Of a stretch of 64,000 bases of DNA, positions 26,291 to 35,416 are shown piece by piece. The notes beneath the pieces are model-generated. The model made no database searches. It was not told the DNA's origin and was given only the letters and a program-made list of their open reading frames with translations. Within the stretch, counting starts at the first letter, position 1. Every line of letters begins with the position of its first letter. The translations under genes and the position numbers were made by a program. This stretch comes from Noviherbaspirillum suwonense (GTDB taxonomy: Bacteria > Pseudomonadota > Gammaproteobacteria > Burkholderiales > Burkholderiaceae_D): contig NZ_FXUL01000026.1 in the NCBI RefSeq assembly GCF_900182955.1, positions 1 through 64,000 on the forward strand. The letters are read 5' to 3'.

Positions 26291-26506
26291 ATGACAAGCA
26301 ACGATGCGGGAAAACCACGACAACGCTCCTTCATGGCCACCATGGTGGCTATTGCGTGGTCGTTTGTCGGGCTGCGCAGCAAGAAAGACTTTGATGTGGA
26401 TCGGGAAGGCGGCATGAATCCGGTCTATGTCATCCTCGCCGGCTTGATCGGGACAGGCATCTTTATCGGCGTGCTCATGTTTTTTGTCAAGCAGGCTGTC
26501 GCTTAA
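26291..26506 (+). CDS. DUF2970 small membrane protein
   Basis: 71 residues, with GGAGTTACGCG before the ATG. RQRSFMATMVAIAWSFVGLR then GMNPVYVILAGLIGTGIFIG and a terminal FFVKQAVA match the DUF2970 family of short proteins with one or two membrane segments, widespread in betaproteobacteria. The function is unknown. It lies between the sulfite reductase pair and tyrB and may be in one transcript with them. Confidence 0.85.
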   Translation: MTSNDAGKPRQRSFMATMVAIAWSFVGLRSKKDFDVDREGGMNPVYVILAGLIGTGIFIGVLMFFVKQAVA

Positions 26507-26540
26507 GCAACCGCCAACTGGCTGCCACAGGGAGTCGTAC

Positions 26541-27746
26541 TTGTTCGCAAACTTTGCCGCATCTCCTGGCGATCCCATCCTGTCATTGCAGCAAACCTAT
26601 GCGGAAGATCCGCGCAGCGACAAGGTCAATCTCAGCATAGGCATTTACCACGACGAGGCTGGCCGCGTTCCCCAGCTCAAGTCCGTCAAGCGCGCACAGG
26701 CGCGCTTGCGAAGCATTGACGCTCCATGTGTTTATCAGCCGATGGCCGGCGCCGCAAACTATCGCCAAGCGGTGCAGACACTCTTGTTCGGAGCTGGCCA
26801 TACCAAGGTCACTGCAGGTCATGTAGCGACGATACAGACGGTGGGCGGCTCCGGGGCGCTGAAAGTCGGGAGCGATCTGCTCAGGCGGCACTTTCCGGAT
26901 GCCGAAGTCTGGATCAGCAATCCTACCTGGGACAACCATGCGGCCATTTTTGAGGGCTCAGGTTTTCCAGTCAAGCGGTACACCTACTTTGACTCCCAGA
27001 CACAGGGCGTGGACTTCGAGGCGATGTCCGCCTGTCTTCGCACCTTGAGGCGTGGTTCGATCGTCCTTTTTCATCCATGCTGCCATAACCCCACCGGGGC
27101 GGACCTGACCAATGCGCAGTGGGATCGGATTATTTCGATAGTCACCTCACGAGGGCTCCTACCGTTTCTCGATATTGCCTACCAGGGTTTTGGAAGCGGC
27201 GTGGAAGAAGATTGCTATGCCATCCGTGCAATGGCTGATGCCGATGTTTCATTCCTGGTCAGCAGCTCGTTCTCCAAGACCTTTTCCCTGTATGGAGAGC
27301 GCTGCGGGGCCCTTAGCATCGTCTGTGCAAGCGCGGACGAAGCGGCCCGCGCATTGAGCCAGAGCGAACTCGCCGTACGGCGCAATTATTCCAGCCCGCC
27401 GACCCATGGCGGGCAACTCGTGGCGACCGTGCTGCTGGATGCAGAGCTGAAAGCACTCTGGATTCGCGAAGTAGACGCCATGCGCGAGCGCATCGCCGAA
27501 ATGCGCCGGCAGCTTCATGATGCGATGCGCGTCGTACAGCCCGGCGGAAATTTTCGCTATCTTCTCAAGCAGCGCGGAATGTTTGCCTACACAGGCCTGT
27601 CGGCGGACCAGGTGCGAGCGCTTCGCACGAACTCCGGGATCTATCTCGTTGATTCCGGGCGACTGTGTATCGCCGGGCTGAATACCGGCAATATACAGCG
27701 CGTCGCCGTTGCTCTGGCGGCGATGACGCTACAGCACGCTGCGTGA
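26541..27746 (+). CDS. tyrB: Aromatic amino acid aminotransferase
   Basis: 401 residues from a TTG start at 26541, chosen because it gives FANFAASPGDPILSLQQTYA, the normal start of class I aspartate/aromatic aminotransferases, and has GGGAG upstream; the frame opens at 26484 but the extra residues are not family-like. PLP-binding features are HPCCHNPTGADLT, the Asp of FLDIAYQGFG, and the Schiff-base Lys in SSSFSKTFSLYGERCGAL. The enzyme transaminates phenylpyruvate and hydroxyphenylpyruvate with glutamate, the last step of Phe/Tyr synthesis. TTG initiation suggests modest expression. Confidence 0.9.
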   Translation: MFANFAASPGDPILSLQQTYAEDPRSDKVNLSIGIYHDEAGRVPQLKSVKRAQARLRSIDAPCVYQPMAGAANYRQAVQTLLFGAGHTKVTAGHVATIQTVGGSGALKVGSDLLRRHFPDAEVWISNPTWDNHAAIFEGSGFPVKRYTYFDSQTQGVDFEAMSACLRTLRRGSIVLFHPCCHNPTGADLTNAQWDRIISIVTSRGLLPFLDIAYQGFGSGVEEDCYAIRAMADADVSFLVSSSFSKTFSLYGERCGALSIVCASADEAARALSQSELAVRRNYSSPPTHGGQLVATVLLDAELKALWIREVDAMRERIAEMRRQLHDAMRVVQPGGNFRYLLKQRGMFAYTGLSADQVRALRTNSGIYLVDSGRLCIAGLNTGNIQRVAVALAAMTLQHAA

Positions 27747-28109
27747 ACGGCGCCGATTCGCAGGCCGTCCTTCATTCAGCCAGCGCACGGCGAACCCGGC
27801 AGTGAATCAGCAGGTCCATGCACCGGCGATGAACTGCGCAGCCATCGCTTCCCCGACTGCCCGAAACAACACAAACTTCATCAAAGTGTTCAATGCCGGT
27901 TCGCTCTTCATGTTCCGCGACTTCACGTAGCACGTTGGAAAAGAGGATGCGGATGCGCGCTGATCGCGGTGGCGTACGCAGGCCGACCGTGGCGTTAGCG
28001 CGTTTTGAGGCGAGCGGCTGGACACCGGTCATGTCAGGCCGCCTCGGAAATTGGGCATCAACGTTGTGACGCTGGCAGCTGCGAAGCGCGCACCGCGATG
28101 GGACGAAGC
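27747..28109. other. Intergenic region between convergent tyrB and cio genes
   Basis: Minus-strand frames are open across most of it (for example one ending at 27772), but none gives a recognisable protein. No clear terminator hairpin was found. Confidence 0.4.
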
Positions 28110-28253
28110 CTACGTACCAAGACCGGCGGCGCGCATCAGCACTTTCATGCCAAAGGCCAGGAGGCCGAGTGCGCCGACACTGCAGCTCCAGATCAGCAAC
28201 AGCCAGCCCAGCTTCACGTGCCACCGTTTTGCCGGGTCACGCGGTTTGTTCAT
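28110..28253 (-). CDS. DUF2474 small subunit of cyanide-insensitive oxidase
   Basis: 47 residues, ATG at 28251-28253 overlapping the stop of the cioB gene (ATGA). One transmembrane segment is visible (LGWLLLIWSCSVGALGLLAF) after a basic, Trp-containing N-terminus. Single-helix proteins of the DUF2474/CydX kind follow cydB or cioB genes and stabilise the bd-type oxidase. Position, overlap and topology all support this. Confidence 0.8.
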   Translation of the reverse strand: MNKPRDPAKRWHVKLGWLLLIWSCSVGALGLLAFGMKVLMRAAGLGT

Positions 28254-29260
28254 CAGTGATAGCCCTCCCCGTGCCTGACCTTGCCGCGGAAAACATAGTA
28301 TGACCACACGGTGTACATCAGTATGACCGGAATGATCAGCAGCGCCCCGACCAGAGCAAAGCCCTGGCTTTGCGGCGGTGAGGACGCCTCCCAGATGGTG
28401 ATTGAGGGCGGAATAATATTGGGCCACACGCTGATGCCCAATCCGCTATAGCCAAGAAAGATCAGTGCGAGCGTGCAGAGGAATGGCGCCACATGCGCCT
28501 TTCGATTGACCGCCTGCATGAGCAAATACGTCGCGGTTAACACCAGAACAGGTACCGGAGCGAACCAGAACAAGTTAGGCATGCTGAACCAGCGCCGGGC
28601 AATGGCTTGGTCGGACAGGGGTGTCCAGACGCTGATGATCGCAATTACCGCAAGCAGTGTCCACGCCAGCCGGCGAGTAAGCTGAAACGCCCGCTGCTGA
28701 AGCGCTCCTTCCGTTTTCATGATCAGCCAGGTACTGCCGAGCAGTGCATAGGCGACCACGAGGCCGACGCCGGTAAAAACCGAGAAGGCGGAGAGCCAGT
28801 CAAATGCGCCCCCTGCATAGGCCCGGTTAGCAACCGGGAAACCGTTAATGTAGGCGCCAAGTGCAACGCCCTGGAAAAAGGTCGCCAGTATGGACCCGCC
28901 AATGAAAGCCTTGTCCCACAGGTGGCGCTCATGGTCGCGCGCCTTGAAGCGGAATTCGAATGCCACGCCACGGAAGATCAGGCCGACCAGCATGAGGATC
29001 AATGGCAGGTACAAGGCGCTCAGCACAACGGAATAAGCAAGCGGAAATGCGGCCAGCAAACCGGCGCCGCCGAGCACCAGCCAGGTTTCGTTGCCATCCC
29101 ATACCGGCGCCACGGTGTTCATCATCACGTCGCGCTCATCCTTGTCGGGAAAGAATGGATACAGGATGCCAATGCCGAGATCGAACCCATCCATGATCAC
29201 GTACATCATGATTCCGAAAAGAATAATGATCGCCCAGATCAGCGGTAAATTGATACCCAT
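28253..29260 (-). CDS. cioB: bd-type (cyanide-insensitive) quinol oxidase subunit II
   Basis: 335 residues from the ATG at 29258-29260, preceded by GAGG; the frame continues upstream but those residues are not family-like. About eight membrane helices are seen, starting LPLIWAIIILFGIMMYVIMD with GFDLGIG, then PVWDGNETWLVLGGAGL and FRGVAFEFRFKA, all signatures of CydB. Together with subunit I it oxidises quinol and reduces oxygen to water. It lies directly behind the cioA gene and overlaps the small subunit gene. Confidence 0.93.
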   Translation of the reverse strand: MGINLPLIWAIIILFGIMMYVIMDGFDLGIGILYPFFPDKDERDVMMNTVAPVWDGNETWLVLGGAGLLAAFPLAYSVVLSALYLPLILMLVGLIFRGVAFEFRFKARDHERHLWDKAFIGGSILATFFQGVALGAYINGFPVANRAYAGGAFDWLSAFSVFTGVGLVVAYALLGSTWLIMKTEGALQQRAFQLTRRLAWTLLAVIAIISVWTPLSDQAIARRWFSMPNLFWFAPVPVLVLTATYLLMQAVNRKAHVAPFLCTLALIFLGYSGLGISVWPNIIPPSITIWEASSPPQSQGFALVGALLIIPVILMYTVWSYYVFRGKVRHGEGYH

Positions 29261-29264
29261 ATCC

Positions 29265-30698
29265 TCAGCTCCTGCCATCGACCGTTGGTCGTTCTTCATC
29301 GGGCTCGGTTGCGGCGGAGAGCGGCCGCATCGGGGTGCGTTCCTGCCCGGGCCCGCCATCCGGCTGAAGTCGGCCTTCATGGTAGGTCGGCCCCTGCCGG
29401 ACCAGTCGCATCAGGTAACCGACGCCCGTGCCGAACACCGCAAAATACACCACGATGAAAATTGCCAGCGTAATGCTCAGCTGTCCTGCGCCGTGCGCAG
29501 ATACGGCGTCACTGGTGCGCAGCAGACCGTACACCGTCCATGGCTGGCGGCCAATCTCGGTCGTGAACCATCCCGCCAAAATGGCAATGATGCCGGTTGG
29601 CCCCATCCACAAGGCGAAGCGCAAGAATGCACGACTGTGCCAGAGTGTCCCTCGCCATCTGAGCCAGGCGCTCCATAAGCCCAGCACAATCATCAGGGAA
29701 CCGAGGCCGACCATGACGCGGAATGTCCAGAACACTACCGTCGCGTTCGGCCTGTCTTCCGGCGCAAACGATTTCAGCGCCGGGATCTCGCCATCCCAGC
29801 TGTGCGTGAGGATCAGGCTACCCAGACGCGGAATTTCAACGGCATAGTGATTCTTCTCCGCCTGCATGTCAGGCCACCCGAAGACAACCAGCGGCGTGCC
29901 TTCCCCCGCACTCGCTTCCCAATGTCCCTCGATGGCGGCCAGCTTGGCTGGCTGATTTTCAAGGGTATTCAGTCCATGGAAATCTCCGATGACGGCCTGC
30001 AGGGGAGCGACAAACAAGACCATCCACAAGCTCATGGAAAACATTTTCCGGATTGCTGCGTTATCCCGCGCGCGCAGCAGGTGCCACGCAGCTGAAGCGC
30101 CGACGAACAGCGCCTTGGCCAGAAAGGCAGCCACGCTCATATGCGCGAGACGGTAAGGAAACGAAGGATTGAAGATCACTGCCAGCCAGTCCATGGGAAC
30201 GACGCGACCATCGATGATTTCGTAACCTTGGGGCGTCTGCATCCAGCTGTTCGACGCGATAATCCATGTGGCCGAGATCAGGGTGCCAAGGGCAACCATG
30301 GCAGTCGAAAGAAAATGCAGGCCCGGCCCCACGCGGCTCCAGCCGAAGAGCATGACGCCCAGGAAGCCCGCTTCCAGAAAGAAGGCCGTGAGGACTTCAT
30401 AGGCGAGCAGCGGCCCGGTAATGCTTCCCGCGAAATCGGAAAAAAAGCTCCAGTTCGTACCGAACTGATAGGCCATCACGAGGCCCGATACGACACCCAT
30501 GCCAAAATTGACGGCGAATATCTTGGACCAGAAGTGATACAGGTCCCTGTACGTTTCATCGCGCGTGCGAAGCCAGAATGCTTCGAGCACGGTCAGGTAG
30601 CTGGCCAGGCCGATGGTGATGGCTGGAAAAATGATGTGGAATGAAATCGTGAACCCGAACTGGATGCGCGCGAGTTCCAATGCGGTAAAGCCCAACAT
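29265..30698 (-). CDS. cioA: bd-type (cyanide-insensitive) quinol oxidase subunit I
   Basis: 477 residues. ARIQFGFTISFHIIFPAITI carries the first heme ligand His21, and GWFTTEIGRQPWTVYGLLRT is the conserved segment near the quinol site. The periplasmic Q-loop is short, as in the cyanide-insensitive CIO branch of cytochrome bd oxidases rather than E. coli CydA. The C-terminal tail is long and hydrophilic. It is the first gene of a cioAB-DUF2474 operon, and the MocR-type regulator at 30979 is divergently transcribed from 280 bases away. Confidence 0.93.
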   Translation of the reverse strand: MLGFTALELARIQFGFTISFHIIFPAITIGLASYLTVLEAFWLRTRDETYRDLYHFWSKIFAVNFGMGVVSGLVMAYQFGTNWSFFSDFAGSITGPLLAYEVLTAFFLEAGFLGVMLFGWSRVGPGLHFLSTAMVALGTLISATWIIASNSWMQTPQGYEIIDGRVVPMDWLAVIFNPSFPYRLAHMSVAAFLAKALFVGASAAWHLLRARDNAAIRKMFSMSLWMVLFVAPLQAVIGDFHGLNTLENQPAKLAAIEGHWEASAGEGTPLVVFGWPDMQAEKNHYAVEIPRLGSLILTHSWDGEIPALKSFAPEDRPNATVVFWTFRVMVGLGSLMIVLGLWSAWLRWRGTLWHSRAFLRFALWMGPTGIIAILAGWFTTEIGRQPWTVYGLLRTSDAVSAHGAGQLSITLAIFIVVYFAVFGTGVGYLMRLVRQGPTYHEGRLQPDGGPGQERTPMRPLSAATEPDEERPTVDGRS

Positions 30699-30978
30699 GA
30701 TGATATTTCCTCGTGTGCATCTACGCCGTCATGGCGCAATCAGCACCTGGCATGGTAGTGCGGCACCCCGCGAAGCAACAGAATCAGTTACCACCAAAAA
30801 GACCATATCAGATGAAGACATCCGAACTGCCTTGGCCTGGAAATTCCTGTACAGTTGCTTTCGAATCAAGCACGCCAGGAGCGCTCGACCTTCGAGCCGA
30901 GCAGCTTCCATTTCGTTGCGCTTTGCATAGCACTTGTTGAGTATCCTCCTAAACGGTTTATCGCGACCAGAAAAATCC

Positions 30979-32460
30979 ATGAAACGATATGAAGCTCTGG
31001 CAGAAGAGATCGCGCAGTCAATTCGAACCGGCGTGATGAAGCTTGGCGACAGGCTGCCGTCCGTGCGACAGGCCAGTAGCAGCCGCGGCGTCAGCCCTTC
31101 GACCGTGTTCGAGGCGTATTACTTGCTGGAGGCGCGCGGCCTGATCCGCGCGCGTGAGCGGTCTGGTTATTACGTCATTGCCGGCGCAAAAAAGATACTC
31201 CCGGAACCTGACCTTGTATCGCGCCCGGATGAAGAATCGATGCAAGTGGATGTCAGCCAGCTGGTGTTCGAAATTCTCGAGTCTGCCAGGACCCGGGATG
31301 TCGTGCCCTTCGGCTCCGCATTTCCCAGCCCGATGCTGTTTCCGCTGCCGCGGCTCGCAAAATCGATGGCGTCCAGCGTTCAAAGCATGGACCCATGGAG
31401 TACCGTCGATGACATCACGCCGGGCAATGCCGCCCTGCGCCGGCAAATAGCGCTGCGTTATCTTGCGGATGGCGTGCATATACATACCGATGAAATCGTG
31501 ATCACAAACGGGGCGCTGGAGGCATTGAATTTGTGTTTGCAAGCCGTGACCCGGCCAGGGGATACGGTGCTCATCGAGTCGCCGACGTTCTATGCCGCGC
31601 TGCAGGCGCTCGAACGCCTTGATCTGAAGGCGGTGCAGGTGCCTACCCACCCGCGCGAAGGCATCGATCTGGACGCATTGACCCTGGCCCTGGAGAGACA
31701 TCAGCCAAAGGCGTGCTGGCTGATGACTAATTTCCAGAATCCGCTCGGGAGCTTGATGTCGGATGAGAAAAAGAAGGCGGTGGTCGAGCTTCTGGCGTTG
31801 CATAACGTTCCGCTGATCGAAGATGACGTCTATGGCGAACTCTACTTCGGCAGCAAACGCCCGCTTCCCGCGAAAGCATTCGACAAGAAAGACCTCGTCA
31901 TGCATTGTTCATCGTTCTCCAAGTGCCTTGCGCCGGGGTATCGGGTTGGATGGGCCGTGCCGGGACGGTTCACAAGGGATGTCACGCGGCTGAAGCTGAC
32001 AAGCACCTTATCGGCATCTGCGCCGGCACAGGCGGCGCTTGCCGACTATCTCGCCAAAGGCGGCTATGATAAGCACCTGCGCCAGTTGCGCCACGTCCTC
32101 TCCGTGCAGCAGAGTGCGATGATCCAGGCCGTCGTGCGGCATTTTCCGCGCGGGACAAAAGCGACCAGGCCGGATGGCGGTTATTTTCTGTGGGTTGAAC
32201 TCCCTCACGATGTCAATTCGCTGGAACTCCAGCGGCAAGCCCTGTCCCTCGGCATTAGTGTCGCGCCCGGCCCCATGTTTTCTGCACGCCGCGAATTCAG
32301 GAATTGTCTCAGGCTTAATTACGGACATCCATGGGACGACCGAACCGAGGCGGCAATTGCGACTTTAGGGCGCTTGATTGCCGCCAATCTGGAATCGAAC
32401 CGGCCCGTTTTGACACCCGGCACGACTCCCCGCAGCGATCCTGTTGCCATCGACAAGTAA
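30979..32460 (+). CDS. MocR-type (GntR/aminotransferase) transcriptional regulator
   Basis: 493 residues from ATG 30979 (MKRYEALAEEIAQSI); the frame is open from 30934. The winged HTH (residues 1-70) has LPSVRQASSSRGVSPSTVFE. The aminotransferase-like domain (about 110-470) has TNGALEALNL, NFQNPLGSLMS, EDDVYGELYF and the PLP lysine in SSFSKCLAPGYRVGW. MocR regulators bind DNA through the GntR head and sense PLP or an amino compound through the folded-back aminotransferase. Divergence from cioAB makes that operon a candidate target (inference only). Confidence 0.92.
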   Translation: MKRYEALAEEIAQSIRTGVMKLGDRLPSVRQASSSRGVSPSTVFEAYYLLEARGLIRARERSGYYVIAGAKKILPEPDLVSRPDEESMQVDVSQLVFEILESARTRDVVPFGSAFPSPMLFPLPRLAKSMASSVQSMDPWSTVDDITPGNAALRRQIALRYLADGVHIHTDEIVITNGALEALNLCLQAVTRPGDTVLIESPTFYAALQALERLDLKAVQVPTHPREGIDLDALTLALERHQPKACWLMTNFQNPLGSLMSDEKKKAVVELLALHNVPLIEDDVYGELYFGSKRPLPAKAFDKKDLVMHCSSFSKCLAPGYRVGWAVPGRFTRDVTRLKLTSTLSASAPAQAALADYLAKGGYDKHLRQLRHVLSVQQSAMIQAVVRHFPRGTKATRPDGGYFLWVELPHDVNSLELQRQALSLGISVAPGPMFSARREFRNCLRLNYGHPWDDRTEAAIATLGRLIAANLESNRPVLTPGTTPRSDPVAIDK

Positions 32461-32516
32461 GTCCTGGCGCGAGACGGTGCGAAGCCGCCTTCGTCACCCA
32501 GTCAGCGAAGGCGCTG

Positions 32517-34100
32517 CTACTCAGCCACCGCGTGCCGAGTGGTCCGCTTGCTGATCAGCTGCCATGCACAGAAGGAACTGCCTAGCGCCAGCCCTGCCGA
32601 CAGCAGCATGACCCAGCGAAACCCATGAACAAACGCCTGGTTGATCGCGACGCGGACCTGATGCGCCTCGGCCTGCGTGGCCGCCGCCGGCGTCTCCATC
32701 GCCGCCAGCCTGCCCTGCTGTCTGGTGACTTCCTGCATGAGCGCCGGCCTCAGCCCATGCGTCATGCTGGAAAGCTTGGCGTTGAATGCAATGCTCATCA
32801 CGATGCCGAACATGGCAATCGCCAGCAGCGAGGCGAGCCGCGACACGGCATTGTTGACGCCGGAGGCGGCGCCCGCCAGGCCGGGTTCCAGCGCGTTCAT
32901 CACCGTCGTGGTTAGCGGCGCCACGCTGATTGCCATGCCCAGGCCCAGCACCAGCAAGGCGGGGAAGAACGTGGTCCAGTAACTTCCGCCGGTGGCCGGT
33001 AATGCGAACAGAGCAAAGCCGAGCGCGGCGATGGCGGGGCCGATGACCAGCGGCCGGCGCGAGCCATGCCGGTCCACCAGCGTGCCGGCCCAGCCCGACA
33101 GCACGGACATCGTGAGCACAAATGGCAGCAGCGCAGCGCCCGCTTCGAACGCGGTATAGCCCTGCACCTGGATCAGGTTGAGCGGCAGAAAATAAAGGCT
33201 GCCGCCCAGGGCGGCATAAAGCAGCAGCGTCAGCAGATTGGCGCCGCTGAAATCGCGCGAGCGGAACAGGTGCAGCGGCAGCAGCGGCGCCGGATGCCGG
33301 CGTTCCTGCCAGATGAAGACAGCCAGCGCCAGCGCGGCCAGGGACAGCAGGTACGCGACCCGTGCATCGCGCCAGCCGGCCTCGCTTGACAGGATGAGCC
33401 CGGACACCAGGCTGCCCAGTCCAATGATGGCCAGGGCAGCGCCGGCCCAGTCCAGCCTGCCCTGCTGCCGGCCCCGGCTCTCGGGCACATGGCGCCAGGT
33501 CAGGTATAGCACGATCAGCGTCAGCGGAAGATTGAGCAGGAAGGCGGCGCGCCATGACCAGTGTTCTATCAGAAAGCCGCCAAGGACGGGGCCGAGCGCC
33601 GCGGTGATCGCCGTATAGCCGGACCAGATGCCGATTGCCTTGCCGCGGATTTCCGGTGCGAACGAGGCGCTGATCAGTGCCAGGCTACCCGGCACCAGCA
33701 GCGCGCCGCCGATGCCTTGCACGGCCCTGGCCCAGATCAGATGGGACACCGAGCCGGCCATGCCGCACCAGACGGACGCTGCGGCGAATAGCGCGATGCC
33801 GACCAGGAAGACGCGCCGCCGGCCGTAGCGGTCCCCTGCGCTGCCACCGACCAGGAGCAGGGATGCAAGAAACAACGCATACGATTCCACGACCCATTGC
33901 ACTTCGACAGCGGTCGCAGAGAATTCCTGTTGCAGCGCGGGCAAGGCAACGTTGACCACCGTGCCGTCGATGAACACCATGCTCGAGGCCAGTATCGTTG
34001 CCGCCAGTACCAGCGGTCGTGCCCGTGGACTGCAAGGCGCGTCAGCCGGGCTGGCGTGATTGACGGATGGATGCGACGTGGATATGAAGCGACGATTCAT
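32517..34100 (-). CDS. DHA2-family (EmrB/QacA) drug:H+ efflux transporter
   Basis: 527 residues from ATG 34098-34100; an upstream extension to 34262 is not family-like. The 14-helix MFS pattern starts with SSMVFIDGTVVNVALPALQQ (motif D1 of DHA2 pumps). Motif A is GDRYGRRRVFLVG, and motif C-like glycines lie in GPVLGGFLIEHWSWRAAF. Such pumps export drugs, dyes or other hydrophobic compounds by proton antiport. No HlyD/EmrA partner gene is next to it, so it probably works as a single-component pump. It is convergent with the MocR gene and divergent from the DUF5996 gene. Confidence 0.9.
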   Translation of the reverse strand: MNRRFISTSHPSVNHASPADAPCSPRARPLVLAATILASSMVFIDGTVVNVALPALQQEFSATAVEVQWVVESYALFLASLLLVGGSAGDRYGRRRVFLVGIALFAAASVWCGMAGSVSHLIWARAVQGIGGALLVPGSLALISASFAPEIRGKAIGIWSGYTAITAALGPVLGGFLIEHWSWRAAFLLNLPLTLIVLYLTWRHVPESRGRQQGRLDWAGAALAIIGLGSLVSGLILSSEAGWRDARVAYLLSLAALALAVFIWQERRHPAPLLPLHLFRSRDFSGANLLTLLLYAALGGSLYFLPLNLIQVQGYTAFEAGAALLPFVLTMSVLSGWAGTLVDRHGSRRPLVIGPAIAALGFALFALPATGGSYWTTFFPALLVLGLGMAISVAPLTTTVMNALEPGLAGAASGVNNAVSRLASLLAIAMFGIVMSIAFNAKLSSMTHGLRPALMQEVTRQQGRLAAMETPAAATQAEAHQVRVAINQAFVHGFRWVMLLSAGLALGSSFCAWQLISKRTTRHAVAE

Positions 34101-34315
34101 GCTGCGACTCCGCGCGTGATAGGGAGTAACGGACGCACGGGCAAGACCAGTGGCGTCATGCCGGATATTCCGGCTGCCGCCCGTTTGCGCGCATGCCTTC
34201 GTCCTGCTGCCGTTTGCGCAGCCAGGCATGACAAACGATCCGGTTCTGCCGTAATCTAACATTTCGCCGTCCGGCCTGTGCCGGCGTGGAAAGCCCAGCC
34301 TGGAGGATCGTCATC

Positions 34316-35263
34316 ATGGATAAGCACGAAAAATCGTCCGCATGGCCGGCACTGGACCTCGACGCCTGGAGCGGAACCTGCGCAACGCTGCACAGGTGGA
34401 CGCAAGTGGCCGGCAAGGTCCGGCTGGCCCGGACCCCATGGCTCAACCACTGCTGGCATGTGACGCTGTATGTGACGGCCGCCGGGCTGTCCACGTCGCC
34501 GGTCCCGCATGGCGACCGCGTGTTTGAAATCGAGTTCGACTTTGTGCGGCACCGGCTGGAGATACGCATCAGCGACGGCAGCCGCGGCGGCTTTGCGCTC
34601 GAGGCGATGTCGGTGGCTCGCTTTTACCAAAGCCTGATGGAGGAAATGTCCCGGCTGGGCATTCCGGTGCGCATTGCGCAGACGCCGAATGAAGTGGCCG
34701 ACCCGATTCCGTTTGCGCAGGATGACGTGCATTGCGACTACGACCCCGACTATGCAAACCGTTTCTGGCGGGTGTTGCTGCAGGCCGACCGGGTATTCAA
34801 GCAATTTCGCGCCCGCTTTGCGGGAAAATGCAGCCCGGTCCATTATTTCTGGGGTGCACCGGACCTCGCCGTGACCCGTTTTTCCGGGCGCAGGGCGCCG
34901 CGTCATCCGGGCGGCATACCGAATCTGCCGGATTCGGTGACCCGCGATGCGTATTCACATGAAGTCAGCAGTTGCGGCTTCTGGCCTGGCGGTGGCCCGA
35001 TACCCTATGCCGCCTTCTACGCTTATGCCTATCCGATGCCGGCTGGCTACCCGGAGGCGCAGGTGGAACCGGGCGAGGCTTACTACAGCCACGAACTGGG
35101 CGAGTTCATCCTGCCCTACGATGCCGTCCGGCTGGCCGCGGATCCCGACGCCACGCTGCTGGCCTTCCTGCAATCGACCTATGCAGCCGCCGCCGGGCTG
35201 GCCGCCTGGGACCGGGATGCGCTGGAATATGCAGCAGATTTCCAGGCGCCGCCGCCCGGATAA
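34316..35263 (+). CDS. DUF5996 family protein
   Basis: 315 residues from ATG 34316, with GGAGG at 34302-34306. Family features are WPALDLDAW, TLHRWTQVAGKVRLA, PWLNHCWHVTLYVTAAGL, FDFVRHRLEI, and a long Tyr/Pro-rich C-terminal half (AAFYAYAYPMPAG, AYYSHELGEFILPYD). DUF5996 proteins are cytoplasmic proteins of unknown function. There is no signal peptide. It is divergent from the efflux pump across 215 bases. Confidence 0.85.
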   Translation: MDKHEKSSAWPALDLDAWSGTCATLHRWTQVAGKVRLARTPWLNHCWHVTLYVTAAGLSTSPVPHGDRVFEIEFDFVRHRLEIRISDGSRGGFALEAMSVARFYQSLMEEMSRLGIPVRIAQTPNEVADPIPFAQDDVHCDYDPDYANRFWRVLLQADRVFKQFRARFAGKCSPVHYFWGAPDLAVTRFSGRRAPRHPGGIPNLPDSVTRDAYSHEVSSCGFWPGGGPIPYAAFYAYAYPMPAGYPEAQVEPGEAYYSHELGEFILPYDAVRLAADPDATLLAFLQSTYAAAAGLAAWDRDALEYAADFQAPPPG

Positions 35264-35416
35264 ACCGACAACGCCCCGAACCGACGCCAGGCTGCCGGCT
35301 GCGGTGCATTGCATGCGGCATCGATCCACCGGGATACTTACGTTCGCCAGCCGCGTTCGATAACACAATCGTTGCCTGCCTTAGGCAGAGCGCTCCCATC
35401 CCCGGCTATCTGCATT

